Notes: generated from the letters alone by a model not told the origin. Positions 38,091 through 48,094 are shown, counted from the first letter of the stretch. The stretch is 64,000 nt of DNA from Rubrivivax sp. (GCA_016789955.1 JAEUPB010000096.1:62001-126000), one strand, 5' to 3'. A program made the numbers and translations.

Positions 38091-39893
38091 TCACCGCCGC
38101 ACGTCGACGTACTCGTACCAGTTGTAGCGGAAGAGCGGCGGCCGGTAGCCGGCCACCCACGGCTGCGTGAGCGACATCTGCACCGGGTGCGTGCGCAGCT
38201 TGTAGGGCATCCACACCGCGGCCAGGCGCTTGGCCTCGCGGAACACGGCGTCGCGCTCGGGCCCGTCGGGCAGCGCCAGCAGCCGCGCGATGGCCGCCTG
38301 CATCTCGGGCCGGTCGAAGCGCGAGAGGTTGATGCCGCCGGAGGCTGCGGCGTCGTAGCGCTGCAGGCCGTTCAGGCCGTCGGGCGAACCGGCGCGGCCC
38401 ATCGTCGACCACAGCATCAGCTTGCCGGCGCGCGCGGCCTTGTACTGCACCGGCCACAGCGCCGGCGTGAACTGGATGCGCAGCCCGATGGCGGCCATGT
38501 CGCGCTTCATCAGCTCGTCGTAGCGGCGCGTCTCCTGCGTCGGCTGCGTGGCCATCTCGAGCATCAACGGCTGTCCGTCGGGCTGCTCGCGCCAGCCATC
38601 GCCGTCGCGGTCGCGCCAGCCGTACAGGTCGAGCAGCGCGCGGGCGCGCGCCGGGTCGTAGTCGCCCATCTCGCAGCGGAAGCCCGGCTCGAAGCCCGAC
38701 AGGTGCACGGCCACCGGCGACTGCGCCGTCATGCCGGCTCCGTGGCGCAGCAGCCGGATCTCGCGGTCGACGTCGATCGCCAGCCCGATGGCGCGGCGCA
38801 GCGCCACCTTCTCCGGCGTGTAGCCGCCCACCAGCGGATGCTCCATGTTGAACATCGTGTAGTAGGTGGCCGGCAGCGGCAGCGCGTGCGCCTGCACGCC
38901 GCGGCGCGCGAGGTGCGGCGCGAGCTGGCCGCCCGGCACCGCGGCCTGCAGGAACTCGTCGGGCAGGCTCACCACGTCGGCCTCGCCGTTGAGGAACGCG
39001 AGCCAGGTCGGCTGCCCCTCGTCGATGATCGCGATCTCGACGCGGTCGACCATCGGCAGCCGCCGCCCTTCGAGAGCCTCCGCGATGCGCCGCCCTTCCT
39101 CGTCGCCTTCGGCCGGCTCGGCGTGGTAGCGCACGTCGCGCCACAGCGGATTGCGTTCGAGCACGATGCGCGACGCGCGCCGCCACGCGCCCAGGCGGAA
39201 CGGCCCGGTGCCCACCGGGTGCTCGCCCGACGCCTCGCCCCAGTGCTCGATGACCTCGCGAGCGACCGCGCCGGTGGCCGTGTCGGCGAGCAGCTGCGCG
39301 AAGCGCGGGCGCGCGACGTCGAGCTGGAAGCGCACCGTGTGGCGGTCGATCGCCTGCAGCCCGGGGATCGGCCGCGCGTAGTCGAACGGCGCCTTCTTCT
39401 CGAGCGCCTCGCGGCGCAGCGCCGCGAGGCCGCTGATGCCGTTCTGCTCGATCGTGCTCCAGTGCGGGCTCTTGGTGGCCGGGTCGGCGAAGCGCTTGTA
39501 GGTGTAGACGATGTCCTCGGCCGTCAGCTCGCGCGGGCGGCCGCCGAAGACCGGGTCGTCGATGAAGCGGATGCCGGGCTGCAGCCGCACGGTCCAGGTG
39601 CGGAAGTCGTCGGAGACCTCGGGCATGCCGGCGGCGGTGCGTGGCCGCATCCGCACCGGCCGCGCCAGCGGGTCGTAGCCGTACAGCGGCTCGAACAGGT
39701 GCGCCAGGATGGCCAGCGACGGCACGTCGTTGGCGCGCTGCGGGTCGAACGCGGTCTCGCTGCGCGAGATCAGGCGCAGCACCTGGGGCCCGCCCGCGGC
39801 ATGCGCCGGCGCGGGCAGCGCCAGCGGGCCGAGCGCGCCCCAGGTGCCGGCCGCGCCCAGCGCGTGCAGCGTGCGGCGTCGCGTCGGGGTCAT
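38091..39893 (-). CDS. Extracellular solute-binding protein, family 5 (peptide/oligopeptide type)
   Basis: This 600-aa protein begins with a twin-arginine-like signal (MTPTRRRTLHALGAAG, cleaved near AHAAGG). SBP_bac_5 landmarks: LFEPLYGYDPLARPV, the YTYKRFADP region, GTGPFRLGAW and ATYYTMFNMEHP. Such proteins deliver peptides, opines or other solutes to an ABC permease. No permease or ATPase gene is next to it; instead it is coupled by an ATGA overlap to a sodium symporter gene, which is unusual. It may use permeases encoded elsewhere. Confidence 0.92.
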   Translation of the reverse strand: MTPTRRRTLHALGAAGTWGALGPLALPAPAHAAGGPQVLRLISRSETAFDPQRANDVPSLAILAHLFEPLYGYDPLARPVRMRPRTAAGMPEVSDDFRTWTVRLQPGIRFIDDPVFGGRPRELTAEDIVYTYKRFADPATKSPHWSTIEQNGISGLAALRREALEKKAPFDYARPIPGLQAIDRHTVRFQLDVARPRFAQLLADTATGAVAREVIEHWGEASGEHPVGTGPFRLGAWRRASRIVLERNPLWRDVRYHAEPAEGDEEGRRIAEALEGRRLPMVDRVEIAIIDEGQPTWLAFLNGEADVVSLPDEFLQAAVPGGQLAPHLARRGVQAHALPLPATYYTMFNMEHPLVGGYTPEKVALRRAIGLAIDVDREIRLLRHGAGMTAQSPVAVHLSGFEPGFRCEMGDYDPARARALLDLYGWRDRDGDGWREQPDGQPLMLEMATQPTQETRRYDELMKRDMAAIGLRIQFTPALWPVQYKAARAGKLMLWSTMGRAGSPDGLNGLQRYDAAASGGINLSRFDRPEMQAAIARLLALPDGPERDAVFREAKRLAAVWMPYKLRTHPVQMSLTQPWVAGYRPPLFRYNWYEYVDVRR

Positions 39894-41347
39894 GGGCACG
39901 CAGTGTAGGCAGGCCGCGAGGCCAGCCACAGCCCTGCCGCGGTGAGGGCGCCGTTGATCACCAGGATCTCCAGGCCGATGCGGTAGTGCGTGAACAGCAG
40001 CGGCTGGGCCGCGTCGAGCGCCGCGCACAGCAGCGGCGACGCCAACGCGATCCACGGCGTCCAGCCCGGCCGCACGCGGCGCGTGCACAGCAGCCCGAAC
40101 GCATACAGGCCCAGCAGCGGGCCGTACGTGTAGGCGGCGATCTTCAGGATCAGCCCCACCATCACCGGGTCGTCCAGCGCGCGGAAGCCCAGCACCAGCG
40201 CGAAGAAGAGCACGGCCCAGGCCAGGTGCACGAGGCGGCGCGTGCGGCGCCGCTGCGCATCGGTCCAGCCGGCGCGTTCGGGCACGCGCATCAGGTCGAT
40301 GCAGGTCGACGAGGTCAACGCGGTCAGCGCGCCATCGGCACTGGGGAACAGCGCCGAGATCAGCGCCAGCACGAACACCAGCTGCAGCAGCGCCGGCAGG
40401 TGGCCGGTGACCACCGCCGGGAACAGCCGGTCGCCGGCCACGGCGATCCCCTGGGCCTGCGCGTACAGGTGCAGCGCGCCGCCGAGGAACAGGAACAGCG
40501 TGACGACGCCGAGCAGGATCAGCGACATCACGATCATGTTGAGCTGCGCGCCGCCGACGGTGCGCACCGAGATGTTCTTCTGCATCATCTCCTGGTCGAG
40601 CCCGGTCATCGCCACCGCGATGAAGACACCGGCCACGAGGTGCTTGAGCCAGTACGCCGGGCTCGCCACGTCGGTGGCGAACACGGTGGCCAGGCCCGCC
40701 GAGCGCATCGCGTCCAGCGCCTGCAGCGGCGACAGCTCCAGCCGGCCCAGCAGCACCGCGGTGCAGGCGACGAGCCCGGTGAGCATGCCCGCGGTCTGCA
40801 GCGTGTCGGTCCACACGATGGTCTTCACGCCGCCTTCGAGCGTGTACAGCACGATCATCGCGAGGATCACCAGCGTGGTCGCCCAGAACGGCAGCCCGAG
40901 GCCGGCGAAGGCCACGTCCTGCAGGATGCGCACCACGAGGTACAGGCGCGCCGTGGCGCCCAGCGCCCGGGACACCAGGAAGAACACCGCACCGGTGGCG
41001 CGCGCCTCGGGGCCGTAGCGCGCCTCGAGGTAGCCGTAGATCGACGTGAGGTTCAGCCGGTAGTACAGCGGCAGCAGCACGAAGGCGACGATCGCGTAGC
41101 CGATCACGTGGCCGAGCACGATCTGCAGGTAGTGCCACGAGCCCGTGCCCACGCTGCCCGGCACGCTGACGAAGGTCACGCCCGAGAGCGACGTGCCGAT
41201 CATGCCGAACGCCACCAGCGGCCACGGGCTGCGCCGGCTCCCGACGAAGAAGGCCTGTTCGTCGGCCCCGCGCGACGTGCGCCAGGCCACCGCCAGCAGC
41301 ACGAGGAAGTACGCCGAGACGGCGAGGGCGAGCGCGGCGGGCGGCAT
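39890..41347 (-). CDS. Sodium:solute symporter (SSS family)
   Basis: This 485-aa protein has about 13 membrane helices; GMIGTSLSGVTFVSVPG and LISALFPSADGALTALTSS are the sodium-site helices of the SSS fold. Its substrate cannot be read from the sequence; sugars, amino acids or vitamins are all possible. It starts 5 bases after the M50 protease gene and its stop overlaps the binding-protein start, so the three genes form one operon. Confidence 0.92.
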   Translation of the reverse strand: MPPAALALAVSAYFLVLLAVAWRTSRGADEQAFFVGSRRSPWPLVAFGMIGTSLSGVTFVSVPGSVGTGSWHYLQIVLGHVIGYAIVAFVLLPLYYRLNLTSIYGYLEARYGPEARATGAVFFLVSRALGATARLYLVVRILQDVAFAGLGLPFWATTLVILAMIVLYTLEGGVKTIVWTDTLQTAGMLTGLVACTAVLLGRLELSPLQALDAMRSAGLATVFATDVASPAYWLKHLVAGVFIAVAMTGLDQEMMQKNISVRTVGGAQLNMIVMSLILLGVVTLFLFLGGALHLYAQAQGIAVAGDRLFPAVVTGHLPALLQLVFVLALISALFPSADGALTALTSSTCIDLMRVPERAGWTDAQRRRTRRLVHLAWAVLFFALVLGFRALDDPVMVGLILKIAAYTYGPLLGLYAFGLLCTRRVRPGWTPWIALASPLLCAALDAAQPLLFTHYRIGLEILVINGALTAAGLWLASRPAYTACP

Positions 41348-41352
41348 GGCGG

Positions 41353-42096
41353 TCAGCGCGTGCGCGGTGCGCGGCGATGCAGGAATCCGAGCACGCCCAG
41401 CACGAGGATCAGCACCGACACGGCCGCGATCACCCCGCCCCACACCCAGTACGGCGCGACGACCAGCGCCTCCGCGACCACCGCCACGTCGGAGGGGCCG
41501 TTGCCCTGCGCCGTGCGCGCCGTGGCGGTGAACAGGTAGTCGCTGCGCGAGAACACGCTGAGCGCGAGCTGCACCGCGAGGAACACCACGGCGAGCTGCG
41601 CGGCCGGCCCGCGGCTGCGGAAGGCGATCAGCAGCAGCAACGCGGCCAGCGCCGACACGTAGACCCAGCCGAACAGGTTGCGCACCACCCACACGTCGGC
41701 CACCAGCAGGCCGACGCCGAACGCGCCCAGCGCCGCGCGCGAGGCGCCGGCACGTCGCCCGGCCACGAACAGCAGCGCCGCACACACCGCCGGGCCCAGC
41801 AGGCCGCCGGCGGCCACCGCGGCGCGCGCCAGCCGCCCGGGAGCGCCCCGGTACGCCGCCATGCCCGAGCCATCGGGCCACAGCACGAACGACTCGAAGC
41901 TGCCGCCCACGGCCACCGCCGTCAGGCCATGCCCCAGCTCGTGCACCAGCGTCGACAGCCACAGCAGCGGCCACGCGACGTAGTGGCCGTAGGGCACGGC
42001 GTAGATCGCCACGGTGAGCGCCACCGACAGCAGCAGCGCCATGGCGGCACCGGCGCCCGGGCGCGGCGGGGCGGAGATCGTGCGGGAAGCGGCCAT
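41353..42096 (-). CDS. M50B-like membrane metalloprotease
   Basis: This 247-aa protein has about seven membrane helices. The zinc-binding motif is VHELGH (about 51-56) inside helix 2, and a second conserved region (WVVRNLFGWVYVSAL) near residue 135 may carry the remaining ligand Asp in ADVW. It is the compact M50B-like type often annotated only as hypothetical. It is the first gene of an operon with a symporter and a solute-binding protein, so it may process or turn over a membrane partner. The substrate is unknown. Confidence 0.85.
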   Translation of the reverse strand: MAASRTISAPPRPGAGAAMALLLSVALTVAIYAVPYGHYVAWPLLWLSTLVHELGHGLTAVAVGGSFESFVLWPDGSGMAAYRGAPGRLARAAVAAGGLLGPAVCAALLFVAGRRAGASRAALGAFGVGLLVADVWVVRNLFGWVYVSALAALLLLIAFRSRGPAAQLAVVFLAVQLALSVFSRSDYLFTATARTAQGNGPSDVAVVAEALVVAPYWVWGGVIAAVSVLILVLGVLGFLHRRAPRTR

Positions 42097-42128
42097 GCAG
42101 CCGCGAGGCTAACCGCGGCCGGTGGCGA

Positions 42129-45056
42129 TCACCCCTGGGGCGTGTACTCGATGCCCGTCGCCACCAGCCCGACCAGGTCGACGCTGTCGGCGTTCAGCGT
42201 GAACTGGCAGGCCGTGACGGCCAGCGATTCGCGCGTGTACGTGCCGTTGGCGATGAGGCCGGCGAAGTACTGGATGTCCGCCACCGAGGGCGCCGAGCCC
42301 ATCACGTTGCGGTACAGCACGTTGACCAGGGACTCGTTGGAGCCGTCGCCGGTGAGGTTGCGGAAGACCTCGGTGCCCAGCGCCAGCCGCACCACCTCGG
42401 CATACGACACACCGGCGTCGAACAGCTGCAGCCCGATGCCGACGAACAGCTTGTTCGCCAGCGACGACTTGCCGAACACGCCGCGCAGGATCTCGGCGAC
42501 CGAGCCGGCATGGCCATCGAGGTCGAGCGCGATGGCGGTGTCGGTGAAGCGAAGCCGCTCCACGGCGGCGAGCGTGTCGCGCCCCTCGCCGCCGCTGGCG
42601 TGCTCCACCGTCCAGCCGAAGGGTGCCGTCTGCACACGGTACACCGCGCGCGCGCCGCCGTAGACGGCGGTGTCGATGTCGCTGCCACCGTCGAGCAGGT
42701 CGTTGCCGCCGGCACCGGTGAGCCGGTCACGCCCTGCGCCGCCGCGCAGCGCATCGGCAGCGGCACCGCCGGCCAGCGTGTCGGCAGCGGCGGTGCCCTC
42801 GGTGAGCGTGGTCACCGGCACCACCTGCAGGTTGATGGTGTAGAGGTTGGTCCCGCCCACGCCGTCGGACACCACGAACGTGAAGGCGTCGGTGCCGGCA
42901 TAGCCGGCGGCCGCGCGGTAGGTGTAGCTGCCGTTGCCGGCCACCGCGACCTCGGCGTTGCGGCTGCCGCTGGCGTACGAGTAGCTGACCGGGTCGCTGT
43001 CGGGGTCGACGGCCGCCGGCAGCGTGGCCGTCACGCTCACGCCGCCGGGCATCAGCACGGTGGGGTTCTCGCGCACGACCGGCGGGCCGTCGTTGACCGG
43101 ATCGACGCGCACGAAGGCCACGTAGCGGTTGCTGGCGCCCCCGCTGCTGATCTGCCAGGTGACGGTGTCCTCGCCCCAGAAGTCGGCCACCGGCGTGTAG
43201 GTGAGCGTGCCGGCGCCATTGACACTGGCGGTGCCGTGTGCGGGCGTGCCAACGAGGCTGTAGCTCACCGCCGAGCGCGCCACGTCGGTGGGATCGGGCA
43301 GCGACCCCGACACCGTGGCGTCCTCGTCGACGCGCATCGCGGTGTCGCCTGAGACCACGGTGGCGGACAGCACCAGCAGGCCGTCCGCGAACTGCAGGCG
43401 CTCGACGTTGACCAGCGTGTCGAAGCCGCTCCGGCCATCGCGCGCCTCGACGTAGGTCTTGCCGTAGGCGTTGCTCAGCTCGTACTCGGCGCGGCGGCCG
43501 GTGTATGCCGCGGTGTCTGTGCCCGCGGCGCCGTCGATCCAGTCGTTGCCCAGGCCGCCGGTCAGCCGGTTGTCCAGCGTGTTGCCGAGCAGCACGTCGT
43601 CGAACGCCGAGCCGATCGCGTGCTCGATCACCGTGGCGCCGGTGGTGGCGAGGTTGTCGACGCCGTACAGGCCGGCGGGCGTCATGCCGGTCGAGTTGGG
43701 ATGCCCCGGCACCAGGTCGAGCTGGACGCCGGTGACCGACGCGCCGGCATCGAGCGTGTCGTCGCCGCCGTCGTCGACGATGGTGCTCATCGCGGCGCTC
43801 TCGCGCTCGCCCAGCGTGTACCAGGTGTCGCCGGTGTTCGCCTGGCGCGTGCCGTACAGGTGGCGCAGCGCCAGCACGTCCAGCGGGCCCCAGTCGGAGC
43901 GAAACAGACCGTCCACCGAGGCCACCTGGGACATCACCGTCAGCGCGGGGCGGTCGTCCTGCTCGCGCACCTGCAGCGGCCAGGCGTCGCCGGCATCGAC
44001 GTTGCGCGGGTGGCGCAGCCCGACCGCGTGGCCGATCTCGTGCAGCAGCGCCTGGTAGCCCTCGGTGCCGGGCGCCAGGCCCGTCATCGACTCGACGTCC
44101 ATCCACACGTCGCCGGCCTGGTCGCCGCCGGTGCCGGGCAGCATCGTCTGCCCTTTGGTGGCGGCCTGCTGGCTCACCCCGAAGCGCAGCTGGCCGGCCG
44201 CGCCGCCCGCTTCGCTGACCTCGGTGAAGGTGAGCTGCGTGAGGGCCGCCGTGCGCGCGAGGATGTCGCGCACCAGCTGCTGTTCCGCGGCATTGAAGGC
44301 GCGGAAGCCCGGCTGCGTGGACGACAGCACGAAGCTGTAGCTCACCGTCGCCGCGCTGCCCGTCGGTTGTGCCGCGTTCCAGCGTGCGCTGCCGCCGGCG
44401 GCGATGGCCTGCTCGGCCATGCTCTGCGGGGTGATGAAGTCGGCGATCGTGTAGGGCAGCGTGTTCAGCACCCCGTCGGCACGCACGATGCCGTCCCAGA
44501 TGTTCAGGATCTCCACGTCGGTGGTCGTGATCGTGAACTTGCCGTTGAGCATGCGCAGCGTTGCGCTGCGGCCGTCGGGCGTGACCTGGATGTCCAGTTC
44601 ACTGAGCAGCGCAGGCCGGAAGCGGTCGGTCGCCTGGTGCCAGAGCGTCACGTTGTCGGTGCCGCCACGGCCGTCGATGGCATCACTGCCGCCCTGCGTG
44701 TTGAAGCTGTTGGGGTTGGCGTTGCCGGACAGGCGGTCGTTCCAGCTGCTGCCGGAGATGTTGTTGATGCCCACCAGCGTGTCGCGCGTGCCGTAGCCGT
44801 CGTCGGCGGTGCCGGCGGCGAGGTCGACGGTCACGCCGGCCGGCGAATCCCAGTACGCGACGAACGTGCTGCGCCAAGGCTCGCCGGCGAACTCGATGCG
44901 CTCGATGCGGTCGTTGCCCGCACCGCCGATCGCCTGCCCCATGTAGAAGCGGATCGTGTCGTTGCCCGCCTCGCCGAAGTAGTGGTTCCACTCGAACCGG
45001 TCTGCGTCGGGTTCGGTGTAGGTGTCGTTGCCCGGGCCCAGGCGGAAGTCGGCCAT
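42129..45056 (-). CDS. Secreted RTX-type M10 metalloprotease with cadherin-like and DUF4214 domains
   Basis: This 975-aa protein has no signal peptide, which is usual for type I export. In order: calcium-type repeats at the N-terminus (GPGNDTYTEP), the metzincin zinc site HEIGHAVGLRHP (near residue 340) with a Met-turn at LTVMSQ, serralysin-type RTX repeats (about 430-560), tandem bacterial Ig/cadherin-like modules (about 580-760), a second RTX block (DRLTGAGGNDLLDGG) and a C-terminal DUF4214 domain (about 860-965). It probably degrades proteins outside the cell. No ABC/MFP exporter is in the window. It is the last gene of the DUF1800-DUF1501 operon, 15 bases behind DUF1501. Confidence 0.93.
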   Translation of the reverse strand: MADFRLGPGNDTYTEPDADRFEWNHYFGEAGNDTIRFYMGQAIGGAGNDRIERIEFAGEPWRSTFVAYWDSPAGVTVDLAAGTADDGYGTRDTLVGINNISGSSWNDRLSGNANPNSFNTQGGSDAIDGRGGTDNVTLWHQATDRFRPALLSELDIQVTPDGRSATLRMLNGKFTITTTDVEILNIWDGIVRADGVLNTLPYTIADFITPQSMAEQAIAAGGSARWNAAQPTGSAATVSYSFVLSSTQPGFRAFNAAEQQLVRDILARTAALTQLTFTEVSEAGGAAGQLRFGVSQQAATKGQTMLPGTGGDQAGDVWMDVESMTGLAPGTEGYQALLHEIGHAVGLRHPRNVDAGDAWPLQVREQDDRPALTVMSQVASVDGLFRSDWGPLDVLALRHLYGTRQANTGDTWYTLGERESAAMSTIVDDGGDDTLDAGASVTGVQLDLVPGHPNSTGMTPAGLYGVDNLATTGATVIEHAIGSAFDDVLLGNTLDNRLTGGLGNDWIDGAAGTDTAAYTGRRAEYELSNAYGKTYVEARDGRSGFDTLVNVERLQFADGLLVLSATVVSGDTAMRVDEDATVSGSLPDPTDVARSAVSYSLVGTPAHGTASVNGAGTLTYTPVADFWGEDTVTWQISSGGASNRYVAFVRVDPVNDGPPVVRENPTVLMPGGVSVTATLPAAVDPDSDPVSYSYASGSRNAEVAVAGNGSYTYRAAAGYAGTDAFTFVVSDGVGGTNLYTINLQVVPVTTLTEGTAAADTLAGGAAADALRGGAGRDRLTGAGGNDLLDGGSDIDTAVYGGARAVYRVQTAPFGWTVEHASGGEGRDTLAAVERLRFTDTAIALDLDGHAGSVAEILRGVFGKSSLANKLFVGIGLQLFDAGVSYAEVVRLALGTEVFRNLTGDGSNESLVNVLYRNVMGSAPSVADIQYFAGLIANGTYTRESLAVTACQFTLNADSVDLVGLVATGIEYTPQG

Positions 45057-45071
45057 CTCGTGCGCCTCCCC

Positions 45072-46421
45072 TCACGCCCGCAGCAGCGGGATCGTCTTCT
45101 GCGTGAAGTTCACGAGGTCGGGGAAGACCTCGTGCAGCGCCGAGGACGGCAGCCCGAGCCAGGTGGCCGCGCTGGCCCCGACCTGGTCGGTGGCGGTGGT
45201 CGGCACGTGGCGGCCGTTGTTGCCGATGTCGCCGTCGTCGGGCCCGCCGAGCACCGGGCTGGGGAAGGTGCCCACCACCGTGCCGCCGGCCACCGGCCCG
45301 CCCATCGCGAACCAGTGGTTGCCCCAGGAGTGCTCGCTGCCGCCGCCGGAGCCCGGCCGCACGGTGCGGCCGAAGTCGCTCATCATCAGCGTGACCACGT
45401 TCATGTCCAGGCCGTTGGCGCGGTTGGTGGCGTCGAACGCGCTGAGCGCCTTGGCCATCACCGCGAACTGCGAGTCCTGGGTGTTGGCGTCGGTGCCGCG
45501 CTGGTTGGTGTGGGTGTCGAAGCTGCCCCAGCTCACCAGGAACACCTGGCGCCGCAGCCCCTGGCTGCGGAACTGCGGCAGCACCGAGGCCAGGGCCTTC
45601 AGCCGCAGGCCGAGTTCGCCGCTTCCGAAGTCGGCAGCCGGCGCCGCAGCGGACATCATCGCCTGCGTGATGCGCGTGGCGTCGGCCACCGCGTAGCCGA
45701 AGGTGCGCGCGTACTCGGCCTCGTAGGCGTTGGCGAACTGGAACTGCGCCATGCGGTTGATCGCCTGCGCGGCCTCGGTCCTCGGGTTGGCGAGGTCCGC
45801 CGGGCCCCAGTAGCGCGCACCGTTCTTGTCCATGAACGACACCGGCGAGCGCTTGCCGAGGACCAGCGTCTTGTGGTTGTCCATCGTCACCGCGGCGAGC
45901 GGATTGCGCAGCTGCGACGGCAGCAGCTCCAGCGCTCGGCCGGCCCAGCCGCTGCTGTCGTCGCGCACGGTCCAGCCCTGCTGGATCGCGACCTGGTCGC
46001 TGTGCGACAGCAGGAACGGCGGCACGTCCACCGCGTTCGTGCGGGCCTGCACGGCGGTGGTCGGCTGCACCAGCGGGCCGGCGTTCGCGATGAACGCCAG
46101 CCGCCGGCCGGTGTACAGCGGCACCAGCGGCGACAACGCGGGGTGCAGCGCCAGGGTGTGCCCCGCAGCCGTGCCCGGCAGCGCGGCCAGCGACGCCTTC
46201 GTCAGCGCCAGGTTGGCGCGCGCGATCTGGTAGTCGCCGAACATGGCGTCGGTGGGCACGAGCATGTTGTGCCCGTCGCTGCCGCCCATGAGGAACAGCA
46301 CCACCAGGGCGCGGTAGTCGTCGGCTGTTCCTTCGCTGCGCAGCGAGGGGGCGACCAGCACGCCCGAGGCGGCCGTGGCGGCGGCGGCGCCACCGATCAG
46401 GATGCGACGGCGCGCGATCAT
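45072..46421 (-). CDS. DUF1501 family secreted protein
   Basis: This 449-aa protein has a Tat-type signal (MIARRRILIGGAAAATAASG). The family core is seen in LVVLFLMGGSDGHNMLVPTD, SDFGRTVRPGSGGGSEHSWG and NHWFAMGGPVAGG; the fold is alkaline phosphatase/sulfatase-like, and the function is unknown. It is coupled to the DUF1800 gene by an ATGA overlap. DUF1800-DUF1501 pairs occur widely, and Tat export suggests a folded metal-binding protein in the periplasm. Confidence 0.93.
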   Translation of the reverse strand: MIARRRILIGGAAAATAASGVLVAPSLRSEGTADDYRALVVLFLMGGSDGHNMLVPTDAMFGDYQIARANLALTKASLAALPGTAAGHTLALHPALSPLVPLYTGRRLAFIANAGPLVQPTTAVQARTNAVDVPPFLLSHSDQVAIQQGWTVRDDSSGWAGRALELLPSQLRNPLAAVTMDNHKTLVLGKRSPVSFMDKNGARYWGPADLANPRTEAAQAINRMAQFQFANAYEAEYARTFGYAVADATRITQAMMSAAAPAADFGSGELGLRLKALASVLPQFRSQGLRRQVFLVSWGSFDTHTNQRGTDANTQDSQFAVMAKALSAFDATNRANGLDMNVVTLMMSDFGRTVRPGSGGGSEHSWGNHWFAMGGPVAGGTVVGTFPSPVLGGPDDGDIGNNGRHVPTTATDQVGASAATWLGLPSSALHEVFPDLVNFTQKTIPLLRA

Positions 46422-48094
46422 TTGATGACTCCGAAGGATGGCGTGGACAAGGCGTAGGCCAGCATGCGCATCGGCCCCTCGGTGGGATCGTTCACGTTCC
46501 ACTGCGGATTGCGGATCAGCTGCTCGATGGTGCTGCGCAGGGTCGGCGGCATCGCGCCGCGGAAGTAGCGCAGCGACAGCAGGTCGAGGAAGGCGCGCGG
46601 CGACGACGCGTAGGCATCGGCGAAGGCCTGCGCGTCGCAGCCGGCCGCCGTGTAAAGCGCCAGGTCGTTGACCTGCCGCGAGGGGTCCCAGCGGTTCCAG
46701 TTCAGCTCGCCCAGCCGGGTCGTCAGCTCGGCGCTGTTGATCAGGCGCTGTTCGGGGGCCAGCAGGTTGCTGCCGGGTGCCGTGTCGGTGGGCGCGTAGA
46801 AGCCGAACACGCTCTCGGGGTTCAGTGCGGGCTGGAGCCAGACCGAGTAGTACCAGTCCTCGCCGCGCGACAGCGCGCGCTGGCAGCCCATGCCGCGCAT
46901 CGTGGCCATGCGGTGCAGGTAGGGTTCGCGGAACTTGCCGTCGGCGTTGTTCGCGGTGGCCGGGTTGTCGCCACGGCGCGCCTCGGGGTCCAGCAGCACG
47001 GCCTTGACCACCGCCGAGAGATCGCCCACCGCGCCGGTGCGGCCGTTGTTCAGGAACACGGCGGCCACCCGGCCGACGTAGGCCGGCGTGGGGTCGCTCT
47101 TCACCAGGTGCTGGATGAGCCGCAGGCTGACGAAGGGCGCCGTGTTCGGGTGCGCCATCAGCAGCGCGATCGCGTCGTCGAGGTCCTTGGCCTGTGTCTG
47201 GCCGGCCGGGAACTCCTTGCCGAGCACGACCTTGCGGCCGCCGTCGCGCATCGGCGGCCACGTCGTCGGCGTCATGCGCTTGGCCCAGTTGCCCCAGTTG
47301 CGCTGCGGCCGCGACGGCGGGTTGGGGTCGTGTTCCCAGCCGGTGAGCACTCGGGCGAGTTCCTCCACGTCGCGCTGGGTGTAGGTCTCGATGTAGCGGC
47401 CGCGCGCGTCGCGCTGCGGGGTGCCGTCTGCGTTGAGCTTGAACACGCCGATCGAGAACAGCTGCATCAGCTCGCGGGCGTAGTTCTCGTTGGGGGCGCA
47501 GTGCTGGCACTCGGCGCTCTTCGGGCGGTTCTGGTCGTTGTCGAGGTAGTGCGCCATGTGCGGGTTGAGCGACACCTCGCGCAGCAGGTCGCCGTAGCGG
47601 CCGAGCGACTGCCGGTACAGCATGTTCGCCCACTCGATCCAGCCCGGCACCTCGCCCTTGCTGCGCCCGGCGACGATGAAGTGCGCCAGCGACCACATCA
47701 CCCGCAAACGGAGCTGGTCCGGCACGGTCAACGCCATGCGCATCATCTCGAGGTCGAACTGCGAGATGATGCGGTTGGGGACCTGGACGTTGTTGCCGTA
47801 GCGGTAGATCTCCTGGGCCACCGTCGTGCTCATCGGCGCCAGGGGCAATGCCAGCTGCTCGTCGATCCAGCGTTCGTAGCCCTTGGCCTGGATGTCGGCG
47901 ATCAGCGCGGGGGTCGGCCCGAAGGACACCTGCTCGGCGAATCGCGCGGCTGCGTAGTAGCTCACCCGGGCGGCCTGCGCGGGGGCGGCCACCTGGCCCG
48001 ACGACGCGCTGGGAGCATCGGCGGGAGCCTGGCCGCCGCCGCACCCGGCCAGCAGCACGAGGCCCAGGGCCCCGGACAGCAGTCTTCTGGACAT
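46418..48094 (-). CDS. DUF1800 family lipoprotein
   Basis: This 558-aa protein has a signal with lipobox LLAGC (Cys18) followed by a Gly/Ala/Ser linker. DUF1800 hallmarks: AARFAEQVSFGPTPALIADI, NENYARELMQLFSIG and ARVLTGWEHDP. The family is helical and secreted, with no known reaction. It is the first gene of the operon with DUF1501 and the metalloprotease, so it could help secretion, folding or surface holding of that enzyme; this is only inference. Confidence 0.92.
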   Translation of the reverse strand: MSRRLLSGALGLVLLAGCGGGQAPADAPSASSGQVAAPAQAARVSYYAAARFAEQVSFGPTPALIADIQAKGYERWIDEQLALPLAPMSTTVAQEIYRYGNNVQVPNRIISQFDLEMMRMALTVPDQLRLRVMWSLAHFIVAGRSKGEVPGWIEWANMLYRQSLGRYGDLLREVSLNPHMAHYLDNDQNRPKSAECQHCAPNENYARELMQLFSIGVFKLNADGTPQRDARGRYIETYTQRDVEELARVLTGWEHDPNPPSRPQRNWGNWAKRMTPTTWPPMRDGGRKVVLGKEFPAGQTQAKDLDDAIALLMAHPNTAPFVSLRLIQHLVKSDPTPAYVGRVAAVFLNNGRTGAVGDLSAVVKAVLLDPEARRGDNPATANNADGKFREPYLHRMATMRGMGCQRALSRGEDWYYSVWLQPALNPESVFGFYAPTDTAPGSNLLAPEQRLINSAELTTRLGELNWNRWDPSRQVNDLALYTAAGCDAQAFADAYASSPRAFLDLLSLRYFRGAMPPTLRSTIEQLIRNPQWNVNDPTEGPMRMLAYALSTPSFGVIK

